Source: UTCFX2 sp963827155 (lineage in GTDB: Bacteria > Chloroflexota > Anaerolineae > Anaerolineales > UBA4823). From it: DNA of 64,000 nucleotides. Positions 55,993-64,000 of this stretch are shown in pieces. The stretch covers positions 2,728,001 to 2,792,000 of the forward strand of contig CAWGZV010000002.1 in NCBI GenBank assembly GCA_963827155.1, in the 5' to 3' direction. The notes under the pieces are model-generated. The model saw only the letters and a list, made by a program, of their open reading frames with translations. It was not told the DNA's origin and did not search any database. How positions within the stretch are numbered: the stretch's first letter is position 1; every line of letters starts with the position of its first letter. Both the position numbers and the translations under genes were made by a program.

Positions 55993-57098
55993 GCAGGGCG
56001 CGGAATTCCTGGGCCGTGCAAATTCACTTTTTCCGGCTGGCTGGTCCATACTCCCGGGATCGAGGCGCCGCATTTCGGGCAGGTCCCGTCTGCAGTCAGG
56101 CAATAATCCTTTATTACATAACTGAATCGTTCGATCAGCTTCGTCCTGCAGCTTGGGCAGTAGGTGCTTTCATACTCGCCTACCCTGCCAGGGATATTGC
56201 CTGCATAGACAAAATTTAATCCGGCTTCCTGCCCGATCTCCGAAGCTCGAATCAGGCTGCGGACCGAGGTTGAAGGGAAATCCAGCATTCTATAATCTGG
56301 ATGGAAGGCAGTGACGTGCCAAGGGATATTCGGTGAAACGGAGGCAATAAAGCGAGCCGCATCCATCAATTCATCCGTGCTGTCATTAAATCCAGGCACG
56401 ATCAAGGTCACTACTTCCACCCATAGACCGATCGCATGGGCGCGCTGAACACTCGCAAGCACATGATCCAGCACACCACCCAGCTGCCGATAGTGCCTAT
56501 CTTGCATCGTCTTTAGATCGATCTTGTAGGCAGAAAGATATGGACGCAGGTAATCCAGCACTTCCGGCGTGGCATTTCCATTGGAGATATAGACGCATTT
56601 CAAACCAGCCCGCAGGGCAGGCTCAAAAACACTTACGGCCCATTCGGAGGTGATCAACGGCTCATTATAAGAAGACGCAATCACACTCGCTCCGGCGCGT
56701 TTTGCCATTTGGACCAGCCCGTCAGGTGTGATTCTACGCACCAATGAAAGTACAAGGTCTGACTCCGGATCGCGCATCGCCTGGGAAGTGAGGTGGTTCT
56801 GACAGTATGAGCAGTGGAAATCGCAACCCAGCATCCCAAATGTCAGCGCATCTGTACCGGGATAGACATGAAAAAAAGGTTTCTTTTCGATCGGATCAGA
56901 CTGCAGCGCGGCTACATATCCCCAAGGAACTAGCAATCTCCCACCTTGATTGAACCGAACCTGGCAAATACCTCTCCGCCCATTTCTAATGAGGCACCGG
57001 TGACCGCAGGCAAAACACCGCACGGACCCGTCATCATACCTTTCAAAAAGCTCCCCCTCAACTGTCATCGAATCCAGAACTTCTGACAATATTGTCAT
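55986..57098 (-). CDS. amrS: AmmeMemoRadiSam system radical SAM enzyme AmrS
   Basis: About 370 residues. The radical SAM cluster motif is GCDFHCSYCQNH (CxxxCxxC). Upstream RCFACGHRCLIRNGRRGICQVR and the proximal element EKKPFFHVYPG are family marks, as is the YNEPLITSEW segment. A C-terminal zinc ribbon adds CPSCR and CPKCG. The Amm-emo-radi-sam trio is linked to protein or small-molecule modification of unsettled chemistry. Partners AmmeMemo (AMMECR1, MEMO1) are not in the window. Start MTILSEVLDS is supported by AAAGGAG 8 nt upstream, which rules out the longer ORF. Confidence 0.9.
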   Translation of the reverse strand: MTILSEVLDSMTVEGELFERYDDGSVRCFACGHRCLIRNGRRGICQVRFNQGGRLLVPWGYVAALQSDPIEKKPFFHVYPGTDALTFGMLGCDFHCSYCQNHLTSQAMRDPESDLVLSLVRRITPDGLVQMAKRAGASVIASSYNEPLITSEWAVSVFEPALRAGLKCVYISNGNATPEVLDYLRPYLSAYKIDLKTMQDRHYRQLGGVLDHVLASVQRAHAIGLWVEVVTLIVPGFNDSTDELMDAARFIASVSPNIPWHVTAFHPDYRMLDFPSTSVRSLIRASEIGQEAGLNFVYAGNIPGRVGEYESTYCPSCRTKLIERFSYVIKDYCLTADGTCPKCGASIPGVWTSQPEKVNLHGPGIPRPAY

Positions 57099-57168
57099 CG
57101 CAGACACTCCTTTGTCTGGCGCCCGCTTTTTAAGGCAATTCAAACCAGTCAATCAAACCACTCTCTAT

Positions 57169-57174
57169 TATAAT
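57169..57174 (+). promoter_or_regulatory. -10 box for leaderless mobA transcript
   Basis: TATAAT ends 7 nt before the ATG at 57182. No ribosome-binding site intervenes. Confidence 0.55.
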
Positions 57175-57181
57175 CAAAACC

Positions 57182-57777
57182 ATGTTGACCGTAATCATCC
57201 AGGCTGGTGGTGAATCTCGGAGAATGGGGCAGGAGAAAGCCCTGGTACCTTTCCTTGGAAGACCCTTAATCAGCCGGGTTATCGATCGGCTTGCTCCGAT
57301 TGCAGACGAAATGGTGATCACGACCAATCACCCAGAAGCTTTTGGCTTCCTGGAACTTCCTCTCTTAAGGATATTTTTCCGGGTAGAGGGGCGTTAGGCG
57401 GTTTGTACACCGCCTTAAGTGCAGCGAGCCAACCGCTGGCAGCCGTAGTTGCTTGCGATATGCCCTTTGTCGATCCCACGCTGATCCAGAGAGAAATGGA
57501 AATGCTGCTGGATAAGCAGGTGGACGCTGTAGTGCCCCACACCGGAGATGGCGTCGAACCCTTTCATGCGGTGTACCACCCGGGAGTGTGCCTCCCGCCG
57601 ATTCGGATCGCACTGGAAAATGAGAAATGGCGGGCCGATGCCTGGTTCAGCCAGGCTAACATTTACCTCATGCGCAGAGAAGAAATCTTAAAGCACGACC
57701 CAATGATGCTGAGTTTTTCAAACGTGAACACACCGGAAGAGCTCCAGGCTGCTGAGGAACTGGCGCGCCAGGATTAA
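57182..57777 (+). CDS. mobA: Molybdenum cofactor guanylyltransferase MobA-like (one frameshift)
   Basis: The nucleotidyltransferase signature AGGESRRMGQEKALVPFLG is at the N-terminus. A missing T in CTCTTAAGG near 57365 breaks the frame; restoring it gives LF-KDIFPGRGALGGL and VVACDMPFVDPTL, both conserved in MobA. Joined length is about 198 residues. MobA attaches GMP to molybdopterin, so some molybdenum enzymes are implied. Generic NTP-transferase activity is the fallback. It is divergent from amrS and converges with the acyltransferase (4-nt stop overlap). Confidence 0.82.
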
Positions 57778-58883
57778 CCCTTTTTCGACAGCGGCTTTCC
57801 CAAGCTTAAGTCCGCATCCCGAAAAGCCATCGTAAAGGGGGAGTTCCGCCGGATGATCAGCTCGTAAATCCCCAGGGTTACCAAAAACGAGGCGGCTCCT
57901 AAAACCAGAAACTTTTCCAGAACGATTGGATGCCAGGCTGCCAGAACAACGGTAAACATAATGATGATCGGGTGGTGAAGGATGTAAAACGGCAGGACAG
58001 CTTCGGAGCTGTATTGAAGGCGCCGGTTGTGGAAATTCAAATACCTCCTTCCCATCCCAATTGCAAAAAGGACCCAAGCCCAGGTGTTCAGGCTGCGAAG
58101 GAGCTGGTATAAAGCAAAACCTGGAGAAAAAGCCGGGTGACGTTCCCAGGCATTCACGAATCCGGCTGGTCCTAACAGCAGCAAGATCGCCATGAAACTA
58201 ATTACCCCAGTCATAAGGAAAACTCTGCGGTTCCGCTCCACAATCTCCATGAGCTTGTCATCCGCAATAAAGATAAATCCATAGAGGAAATACACCAGCC
58301 ATTGGCAGAAATCACTGAAGTTTTGATGTTGAGGAAAACGGGCATGCAACGTCACCTGAATGATCGCAACAGGCAGGACGAACCAGAAGATACCCAAAGG
58401 ACGTTCTCCCGCTTTTGAAACCCAGTTAGAGATTTTTAAGCCTGCGGGAGAGAGGATCCAGCGAGCCAGCGGCAATGTGAACAAGGCATAGGCGAACAAA
58501 AATCCCAAGAACCAGAGATGGCCGGTGTAGCAGCCATAATCCACCAAAAGCGCGGTCCTGCTGTCTGAACAATAGGGCACCCAGCCTCGAATAAATTCCA
58601 CAAATGTGCCTTGAAATTGTCCCATGAATTTTAGAGATAGATAAACCTGGAGAGGGACCAGGGTCAAAGAGACGGCGATCAATGGAACGAGCAGGCGCTT
58701 AATTCTCTCTGAAATGAATTGGCTGTTGCTGCGAGTTTGCAAGGCGAACCGCCCACCTGCACCGGCCAAGAAGAAGAACAAATTCATAACCCATTGGTAG
58801 AGGAATGCTGCATATAAGCTGAAGACAAGGCTCGTTTTGGGCTCTTGAAGAAGCCAGACACGCGGCTCGGTTTGGAATGGCAT
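57774..58883 (-). CDS. Membrane acyltransferase (acyltransferase_3 family), 5' end unresolved
   Basis: About 369 residues from the first ATG, with ten or so hydrophobic helices (LWFLGFLFAYALFTLPLA, VVLAAWHPIVLEKFLVL). Conserved family sequence begins further upstream: in the same frame 58885-58985 encode RLYYLDWLRGIAILAVFTGH, the usual first helix with the catalytic His. However, no ATG, GTG or TTG exists between that segment and an in-frame TGA at 58997-58995. Either a frameshift lies just upstream or the start is unusual. These enzymes O-acylate surface sugars or lipids. Confidence 0.82.
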   Translation of the reverse strand: MPFQTEPRVWLLQEPKTSLVFSLYAAFLYQWVMNLFFFLAGAGGRFALQTRSNSQFISERIKRLLVPLIAVSLTLVPLQVYLSLKFMGQFQGTFVEFIRGWVPYCSDSRTALLVDYGCYTGHLWFLGFLFAYALFTLPLARWILSPAGLKISNWVSKAGERPLGIFWFVLPVAIIQVTLHARFPQHQNFSDFCQWLVYFLYGFIFIADDKLMEIVERNRRVFLMTGVISFMAILLLLGPAGFVNAWERHPAFSPGFALYQLLRSLNTWAWVLFAIGMGRRYLNFHNRRLQYSSEAVLPFYILHHPIIIMFTVVLAAWHPIVLEKFLVLGAASFLVTLGIYELIIRRNSPFTMAFRDADLSLGKPLSKKG

Positions 58884-59212
58884 AACGGCATGACCGGTGA
58901 AAACAGCGAGGATCGCAATTCCTCTAAGCCAATCCAGGTAATAAAGCCTGGGGACAGATGCAGAATTTTCTGGGTCCGGTTGATTTATCTCTGATCAGTT
59001 CCGCTTATTAACCAATTTATCGAAGCTGGTCAAACATCCGGCGGCTGGTGGAAATGATGAACCCTGGTAAAACCGTCCCCAATGAAAGAAGCATGAGGGT
59101 CCAAGGTGAATCAATACGCGAACTGGTCGTGAATATTACAGCGACCTATCGATAACGATGCGAAACGAGTCCATTCCCAGAATCTCTCCGGGGTTCGGAT
59201 CATGTCCTTAAC

Positions 59213-60469
59213 TTATCGAAGGAGGTGTGCCAACACTTCCTGAAATCTCGCTACTTCGTCTAACGTGTTGTAATGGACTGGACCGACCCGCACCATGCCA
59301 CCGCTTTCCTCAAGCCCCAACCGCTCGGTGACCGCAAGGGCGTAATAGTTACCGTCCCAGACGAAAATTTGCTCCCGTGCAAGCTGTTCTGCAAGATGAT
59401 GAGGGTGCCAACCCTTCAGAGTGAAAGAAAATGTGGGGACGCGTTCTTCTAACCGGCGCGCATCCTGGATTCCATATACGGTCACACCGGGTGTTTCCAA
59501 CAGGACCTGAAGGACAGCCCGGCTGAGCTCAAATTCATAAGCTCTCACCACAGCAAGCGCTTGTTTAAGGTCGCGACGGCGTCCTGTCAATTGGGATTCG
59601 AATGTATCCTGTGGCTCATCCGAAAAAGTCCTGCCGATCCATTGGAAGTATTCGACCGCTCCCAACACTCCGGCGAGCCCTTCGTGATTCTGGGTGCCGG
59701 TTTCAAATTTATCTGGAGGAACTGTAGGAGCTGGCCGGACTTTATAAGCCACCAAATCATCGAGCAAGTCATAGCGCCCATAGAGAATCCCGGCATGCGG
59801 ACCGAAGAATTTATACGCGGAACAAACCAGGTAGTCACAGCCAAGCTCTTGGACATCAATCGGACCGTGGGCAGCATATTGAACCGCGTCGATATAAACG
59901 AGGGCTCCAGCCGAATGCGCCAACTCCACGATCTGCTTAATGGGATTGATCGTCCCCAGCGAGTTTGAAGCGTAACCTACCGCCACCAGCCGCGGGCGAC
60001 CCTCGAGTGCTTTCTTTAGATCTTCTATATCTAAAGTCCCATCTTCGGGATGAAAATCAACCCAATGCACGATTGCACCCCGGTCCTCAGCAGCCATTAC
60101 CCAAGGGGTTATGTTGGCATCGTGATCAAGACGGGTGACAACTATTTCATCGCCTGGCTTCCACTGACGCGCAATCGAACGGCTTAGATGAAGGGTCAGG
60201 GTGGTCATATTATTGCCAAAAACTATCTCTTCCGGTCGAGCGGCATTCAGGAAATCGGCCATCGCTCTGTGGGCTTCTTCAAGAACTGCATCCGATTCGG
60301 CACTCGAGGCAAATGCTCCGCCGTGATTTGCGTTGTGGTTTGTCAGATACTCCACCATCCTATCCAAGGAGGTTTGAGCGATTTGAGTGCCTCCTGGGTT
60401 GTCAAAATAAATCACGGGGCGAATCAGACCTGGAAATTGAGGGCGCACAAGCGAAAGATCGAATGACAT
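59213..60469 (-). CDS. Cysteine-desulfurase-like PLP aminotransferase (class V)
   Basis: About 418 residues from MSFDLSLVRPQFPGL (ACGGAGC upstream). Class V features are IYFDNPGGTQIAQTSLD, VTRLDHDANITPW, VAVGYASNSLGTINP, YIDAVQYAAHGPIDV and the PLP lysine in CSAYKFFGPHAGI. It fits the TIGR01976 cysteine-desulfurase-like family better than IscS/SufS, and no conserved catalytic Cys loop is obvious, so its substrate is open. It stands alone with no suf or isc partners near. Confidence 0.85.
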   Translation of the reverse strand: MSFDLSLVRPQFPGLIRPVIYFDNPGGTQIAQTSLDRMVEYLTNHNANHGGAFASSAESDAVLEEAHRAMADFLNAARPEEIVFGNNMTTLTLHLSRSIARQWKPGDEIVVTRLDHDANITPWVMAAEDRGAIVHWVDFHPEDGTLDIEDLKKALEGRPRLVAVGYASNSLGTINPIKQIVELAHSAGALVYIDAVQYAAHGPIDVQELGCDYLVCSAYKFFGPHAGILYGRYDLLDDLVAYKVRPAPTVPPDKFETGTQNHEGLAGVLGAVEYFQWIGRTFSDEPQDTFESQLTGRRRDLKQALAVVRAYEFELSRAVLQVLLETPGVTVYGIQDARRLEERVPTFSFTLKGWHPHHLAEQLAREQIFVWDGNYYALAVTERLGLEESGGMVRVGPVHYNTLDEVARFQEVLAHLLR

Positions 60470-60869
60470 TGGTAGCTCCGTAGTCAGGATTGGGTGAGTA
60501 CCGCCCATTATAAGCCAGAGCCCACGGACTGCTATTTAGCAATTTCAATTTGCGACCAGGGCAAAGGGAGGACCTTTTCGTCGTGCTAACCAGTAATTTG
60601 AAGGGCGGGAACGTTGTGGACTAATTTTGGAGAAGCACATTTTCTGGATTTGAGAAATCCATATCTCTGGCTCAATATTCTGTTGAAATTCCATCTGTTG
60701 GGATTGACGCTTAGAAAGCCGCCCAGTTTCGATCCGATCTTCCATTAAAGGGCTTGACGCCAGAGTGAGGGGGGCACCCTGGCGTCAAGCAAGCAAAAGT
60801 ATATCATTATTTCGAGAAATCGCAAGGGTCTTTGCCCGACATTTAGTTAAATTTTCTGCCGACTGGCAG
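60470..60869. other. Intergenic stretch holding only a hairpin
   Basis: About 400 bases between the desulfurase-like gene start and tRNA-Arg. The only structure found is the inverted repeat at 60752-60790. A 66-codon ORF (60545-60745) lacks motifs and a ribosome site and is not supported. Confidence 0.4.
60752..60790 (-). terminator. Hairpin downstream of tRNA-Arg
   Basis: GCTTGACGCCAG (60752-60763) and CTGGCGTCAAGC (60779-60790) make a perfect 12-bp stem with a 15-nt loop. It lies 79 nt after the tRNA on the minus strand and is followed by CCCTTTAATGG, only weakly T-rich. It is probably the tRNA transcript terminator. Confidence 0.55.
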
Positions 60870-60942
60870 CGCCCCAGGCGGGAGTTGAACCCACAACCTC
60901 GGCCTTAGGAGAGCCTCGCTCTATCCTTTGAGCTACTGGGGC
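60870..60942 (-). tRNA. tRNA-Arg (CCT)
   Basis: 73 nt. Acceptor GCCCCAG pairs with CTGGGGC. The anticodon loop CTCCTAA gives CCT, and the T arm GGTTCAACTCC is present. CCA is not encoded (CTG follows the discriminator). Confidence 0.93.
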
Positions 60943-60952
60943 AGTGAAAAAA

Positions 60953-60980
60953 ATTATAACACAGCGGATTAGGCTGTCAT
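60953..60980 (-). promoter_or_regulatory. Promoter of tRNA-Arg
   Basis: Minus strand ATGACA (60980-60975), 16-nt spacer, TATAAT (60958-60953). The -10 box ends 10 nt before the mature tRNA 5' end. Confidence 0.7.
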
Positions 60981-61050
60981 AAACGACGGGGAAATGCCTG
61001 ACAAAGCTATGTCCCCGAAAATATTCTATGCCTTCTGATAGATTAAATTT

Positions 61051-61755
61051 TCAATCTAAACTTCCGGTTGCGACAGCTCGCTTGACCTCTCCAATTGCTT
61101 TTGTCACCTGGATCTCGCGCGGGCAAGCGACAGTGCAGTTAAAGATTGTGTGGCAGCGATAAATCCCAAACTGACTGTTCAGGACCTTCAACCGTTCTGC
61201 AGCCCCTTGATCTCGGCTGTCGAATATGAAGCGGTGTGCTGCAACGATTGCTGCGGGTCCAACATATTTCTCATTCGACCAGAAGGAGGGGCACGAGGTC
61301 GTGCAGCAGGCGCATAGAATGCACTTGGTTGTATCGTCAAAACGCTCGCGTTCTTCAGGGCTTTGAAGCCGCTCGGTCTTCGGCTCTGGCTCGTTGTTAA
61401 TTAAGTAGGGCAAGACTGATCGGTAATTCTCCATGAAAGGTTCCATGTCTACAATCAGATCTCGAACAACCCGCAAACCCAAAATCGGCTCAACAACAAT
61501 TTTCCTTCCGCGCAAATCTTTCACGAGCGTCTTGCACGCCAACCGATTTACACCGTTTATCCGCATCGCATCTGATCCGCAAATCCCATGGGCGCAAGAG
61601 CGTCGAAAGGAGATTGTGCCATCGAAATTTCCCTTGGCATACTCTAATAGGTCCAAGACGCGGTCGGTGGGTTGGGCATCGATTTTATAACTGTCGTAAT
61701 AGGGTTTCTTTCCAGCTTCAGAGTTGTAGCGGAATACCTTCAGCGTGATTTCCAT
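61051..61755 (-). CDS. sdhB: Succinate dehydrogenase/fumarate reductase iron-sulfur subunit
   Basis: About 234 residues from MEITLKVFRYN, supported by AGGAGG upstream. A [2Fe-2S] motif SCAHGICGSDAM plus later Cys is followed by ferredoxin-like motifs CILCACCTTSCPSFW and CHTIFNCTVACPRE for the [4Fe-4S] and [3Fe-4S] clusters. It carries electrons from the flavin subunit to quinone at the membrane. It lies 16 nt after sdhA as the last gene of the operon. Confidence 0.95.
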   Translation of the reverse strand: MEITLKVFRYNSEAGKKPYYDSYKIDAQPTDRVLDLLEYAKGNFDGTISFRRSCAHGICGSDAMRINGVNRLACKTLVKDLRGRKIVVEPILGLRVVRDLIVDMEPFMENYRSVLPYLINNEPEPKTERLQSPEERERFDDTTKCILCACCTTSCPSFWSNEKYVGPAAIVAAHRFIFDSRDQGAAERLKVLNSQFGIYRCHTIFNCTVACPREIQVTKAIGEVKRAVATGSLD

Positions 61756-61771
61756 CGGTGCCTCCTGTGAC

Positions 61772-63578
61772 CTAATACACTCGCTCTTTTGGTTGGTACT
61801 TGGTGATGACAACGGGTTTATAGTCCAATGTCAGCTTTTCGTCCTTACACCAGATCAAGGAGTGCTTCAACCAGCTCACATCATCTCGTTTTGGGTAATC
61901 TTCGCGAGCATGCGCTCCACGGCTTTCCTTTCGAGCAATAGCTGCATACGCGGTCACTTCTGCCAGTTCGAGCAAATTCCCTAACTCCCAGATATTGAGC
62001 ATCTCGGTGTTGAAGATCTTTGTGGTATCTGACTTGCGAATGTGCTTCATCCGTTCTCTGAGCTCGCGCACTTTTTCAAGAGCCAGGATCATGTTCTCCT
62101 CCGTACGGAAAACACCGACGTGGTCAAACATGACCGCTTTCATCTCACTGCCGATGACAAATACCTTTTCGTCACCATCGCTGCTAAGAATGGCGTTTAT
62201 CTGCTGGCGAGTGAAATCCTCCGGGTCCTTTGGAAGGGTTTGCAGCGCGGCTTCCTGAGCATATTCAGCGGCGCGGAGCCCTGCATGTTTGCCGAAAACA
62301 ATCAGATCCAATAGTGAATTCGTGCCTAACCTGTTCGCCCCATGAACCGAGACACAAGCGCACTCTCCGGCGGCAAACAAGCCCGGGAATACGCTATTTT
62401 GGGCATCTGTGATGACTTCACCAAATTTATTGGTTGGTATGCCCCCCATTGCATAATGGGCAGTAGGTTGGATTGGCATGAGTTGTGAAACCGGGTCGAC
62501 CCCTAGGTAGGTCCTTGCAAAATCAACGATGTCTGGCAGCTTTGCAAGCAGCTCTTCTCCAGTCACTTTATAGGGGCTTCCATCCGGTCGTTTTCGACCG
62601 TCCAGGGCAGCATATTTATTGACTGTCTCCGGACGCATATCGAGATAGAGGTAGCGCTTGCCATTGATTCCGCGCCCTTCGCGCATTTCCAGGTACATCG
62701 CCCTGCTCACGACATCGCGGGAAGCCAGATCTTTGACATTCGGGGCATACTTCTCCATAAACCGCTCACCCTTATCGTTGATCAGCACACCACCTTCACC
62801 CCGAACCCCTTCGGTAATTAAGATCCCCATTTTATAGATCCCGGTTGGGTGGAATTGGAAGAACTCCATATCTTCCAAGAGGAAGACCACGGCGCAATGT
62901 GATTGCCGGACCATCGCCGGTAAAGGAATATGCATTTGAGGTGATTTCCCAGATCCGACCGTGTCCGCCGGTTGCAAAGATCACAGCTTTGGCATGGAAA
63001 ACATGGATTTCGCCGGTCGCCAGCTCGATCGCTACCACCCCAGCTGCGGCATTGTTTTCTATAAGTACATCCATCACCTGGAATTCGTCAAAAAAGTTGA
63101 CATGGTTTTTGATGCACTGCTGGTAAAGTGTCTGCAGAATCATATGACCGGTCCGATCAGCGGCATAGCACGCCCGGTTTACTGGCTTTCCGGTGACATT
63201 ATTGGTGTGCCCGCCAAATGGACGTTGGGCAATTTTCCCATCGGGGGTCCGAGAAAACGGCAATCCCATGTGTTCCAGCTCATAAACAGCCTGGACAGCC
63301 TCGAAGCACATGAATTCGATTGCGTCCTGATCGCCAAGATAATCGCTTCCTTTCACGGTATCATATGTGTGCCACTCGGGGTGGTCTTCACCCTCATTCC
63401 CAAGGGCAGCTCCAACACCACCCTGAGCCGTTCCCGTGTGCGATCGGGTTGGGTAGAGTTTGGTGATCACCGCCGTATTGGCAGTCTTTGAGGCGTAAAG
63501 GGCGGCCATCAACCCAGCACCGCCGCCGCCAACAACAATCACATCGAATTGATGATAGCTTCTATTTTCGCTGCTCAT
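61772..63578 (-). CDS. sdhA: Succinate dehydrogenase/fumarate reductase flavoprotein subunit (one frameshift)
   Basis: An extra T in TCTTGG near 62880 splits the gene. Joined it is about 602 residues. An FAD-binding opening DVIVVGGGGAGLMAALYAS is followed by the covalent-FAD site SHTGTAQGGVGAALGN and, past the shift, EDMEFFQFHPTGIY. The catalytic region has VRGEGGVLINDKGERFM, PTAHYAMGGIPTN and the C-terminal RKESRGAHAREDYPKRDD. Start MSSENRSYHQF has AGGAG upstream. It oxidises succinate to fumarate or does the reverse. It is 16 nt after the membrane-anchor gene. Confidence 0.93.
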
Positions 63579-63594
63579 TTTTTCACTCCTGCCC

Positions 63595-64000
63595 TCAGGA
63601 AGCCAAAATGACATAAATACCGATGATCAGCAAGAAAATCCAGAGCAAGAATATCGCTCCCCTAAAGAAAACACGCTTCCAGGACTTGCCAAGGTAATCT
63701 TCGATTACTACCCTGAGCCCATTCATCCCATGGGTAACACCAAAAAACAAAATCAACATCTGCATGATCTGCCACCAGGCGTTCGCCCATCCTTGGGCAA
63801 CATCGGGGATGTTGGTATTCACGACGTGATTTGGATTTGGGAAAAACGTCCAACGTGCCAATGCCCCAATATCCACCTGATACCTTGCACCCATGAGAAA
63901 AGCCGCTGCAATTCCAATAAAAGCCAGGGTGTAAAGTGCCAGACCTGAAATCCGGGTAAAAATCCACATAATATATTCGAAATTCAATCCGGTTTGAGGA
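63595..64000 (-). CDS. Succinate dehydrogenase membrane anchor subunit (runs off right edge)
   Basis: At least 135 residues. The frame is open to the window end (PQTGLNFEYIMWIFTRISG), so the true start probably lies outside. Three hydrophobic helices are visible. Conserved elements are WIFTRISGLALYTLAFIGIAAAF near the visible N-terminus (quinone/heme helix) and ILFFGVTHGMNGLRVVIEDY, whose His is a likely heme ligand. It is an SdhD/FrdD-like anchor. A second anchor gene (sdhC) would be expected further upstream outside the window. Confidence 0.82.
   Translation of the reverse strand, partial: PQTGLNFEYIMWIFTRISGLALYTLAFIGIAAAFLMGARYQVDIGALARWTFFPNPNHVVNTNIPDVAQGWANAWWQIMQMLILFFGVTHGMNGLRVVIEDYLGKSWKRVFFRGAIFLLWIFLLIIGIYVILAS

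Noticed and set aside
60545..60745. 66-codon minus-strand ORF before tRNA-Arg
   Set aside because: No support beyond being open. Its end lies close to the terminator hairpin.
62845..63491. Plus-strand ORFs of 93 and 176 codons
   Set aside because: Antisense to sdhA, which is clearly coding on the minus strand.

Overview
The window looks like a stretch of chromosome from a member of the Chloroflexota, most likely class Anaerolineae. This is inferred from gene content and style: lipoproteins and membrane proteins with Thr-Pro-rich linkers, peptide ABC-transporter binding proteins with Val-Lys-Thr-Val-Glu repeats, an AmmeMemoRadiSam radical-SAM enzyme, a BMP-type nucleoside/sugar ABC transporter, a complete hypABFCDE set, and a short single-anchor sdh operon. 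No phage, transposase, integrase or CRISPR array was seen. Four tRNA genes are present (Ser-GCT, Ser-TGA, Gln-TTG, Arg-CCT), all on the minus strand.

Layout. 1-9.3 kb: the N-terminal part of an MprF-like flippase/synthase cut by the left edge, a methyltransferase and a fatty-acid desaturase, an ABC-F ATPase with what looks like a translated attenuator leader, a small secreted protein, a uracil-DNA glycosylase-like protein, a second methyltransferase, and a TPR protein overlapping a sortase. 9.3-15.9 kb: tRNA-Ser, the [NiFe]-hydrogenase maturation operon hypA-B-F-C-D-E on the minus strand with a 13-nt degenerate tandem repeat between hypB and hypF, and a second tRNA-Ser. 16-21.8 kb: a heavily frameshifted murJ, a secreted subtilisin-like protease, and a convergent P1B-type metal ATPase with an unusual membrane motif. 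22-27.4 kb: a nucleoside/simple-sugar ABC transporter (lipoprotein, ATPase, two permeases). 27.4-32.4 kb: a HAD phosphatase, a DUF389-like membrane protein fused to an SH3-like tail, cytidine deaminase, a CBS-domain protein, glmU and tRNA-Gln. 32.5-45.2 kb: two oligopeptide/dipeptide ABC gene sets surrounding a c-type cytochrome, an ECF sigma factor and a small unknown protein. 45.3-49.2 kb: maf, a class B penicillin-binding protein and rsgA as one operon. 49.4-54.9 kb: a probable phospho-signalling module (VWA/FHA-like membrane protein, PP2C phosphatase, and a convergent PP2C-like/TM/repeat protein). 55-60.5 kb: a GNAT/FemAB-like acyltransferase, AmrS, MobA, a membrane acyltransferase and a cysteine-desulfurase-like enzyme. 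60.8-64 kb: tRNA-Arg and the succinate dehydrogenase operon, cut by the right edge.

A caveat affects the whole annotation. At least thirteen genes, including housekeeping ones (sdhA, a PBP, murJ, mobA, an ECF sigma factor), are split by single-base frameshifts. Most lie in short homopolymer runs, and recognisable family sequence continues in the next frame. This is more like a sequence with residual indel errors than mass gene decay. Such genes are given as one span.

The most interesting candidate is upstream of the ABC-F gene. A near-consensus promoter would start transcription about 3 nt before a 32-codon leader ORF. A terminator hairpin then sits between that leader and the ABC-F ribosome-binding site, and the end of the leader ORF can pair with the first arm of the hairpin. 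This is the layout expected for antibiotic-sensing ribosome-mediated attenuation. Several other genes appear to be transcribed as leaderless mRNAs from an extended -10 box 6-7 nt before the ATG.
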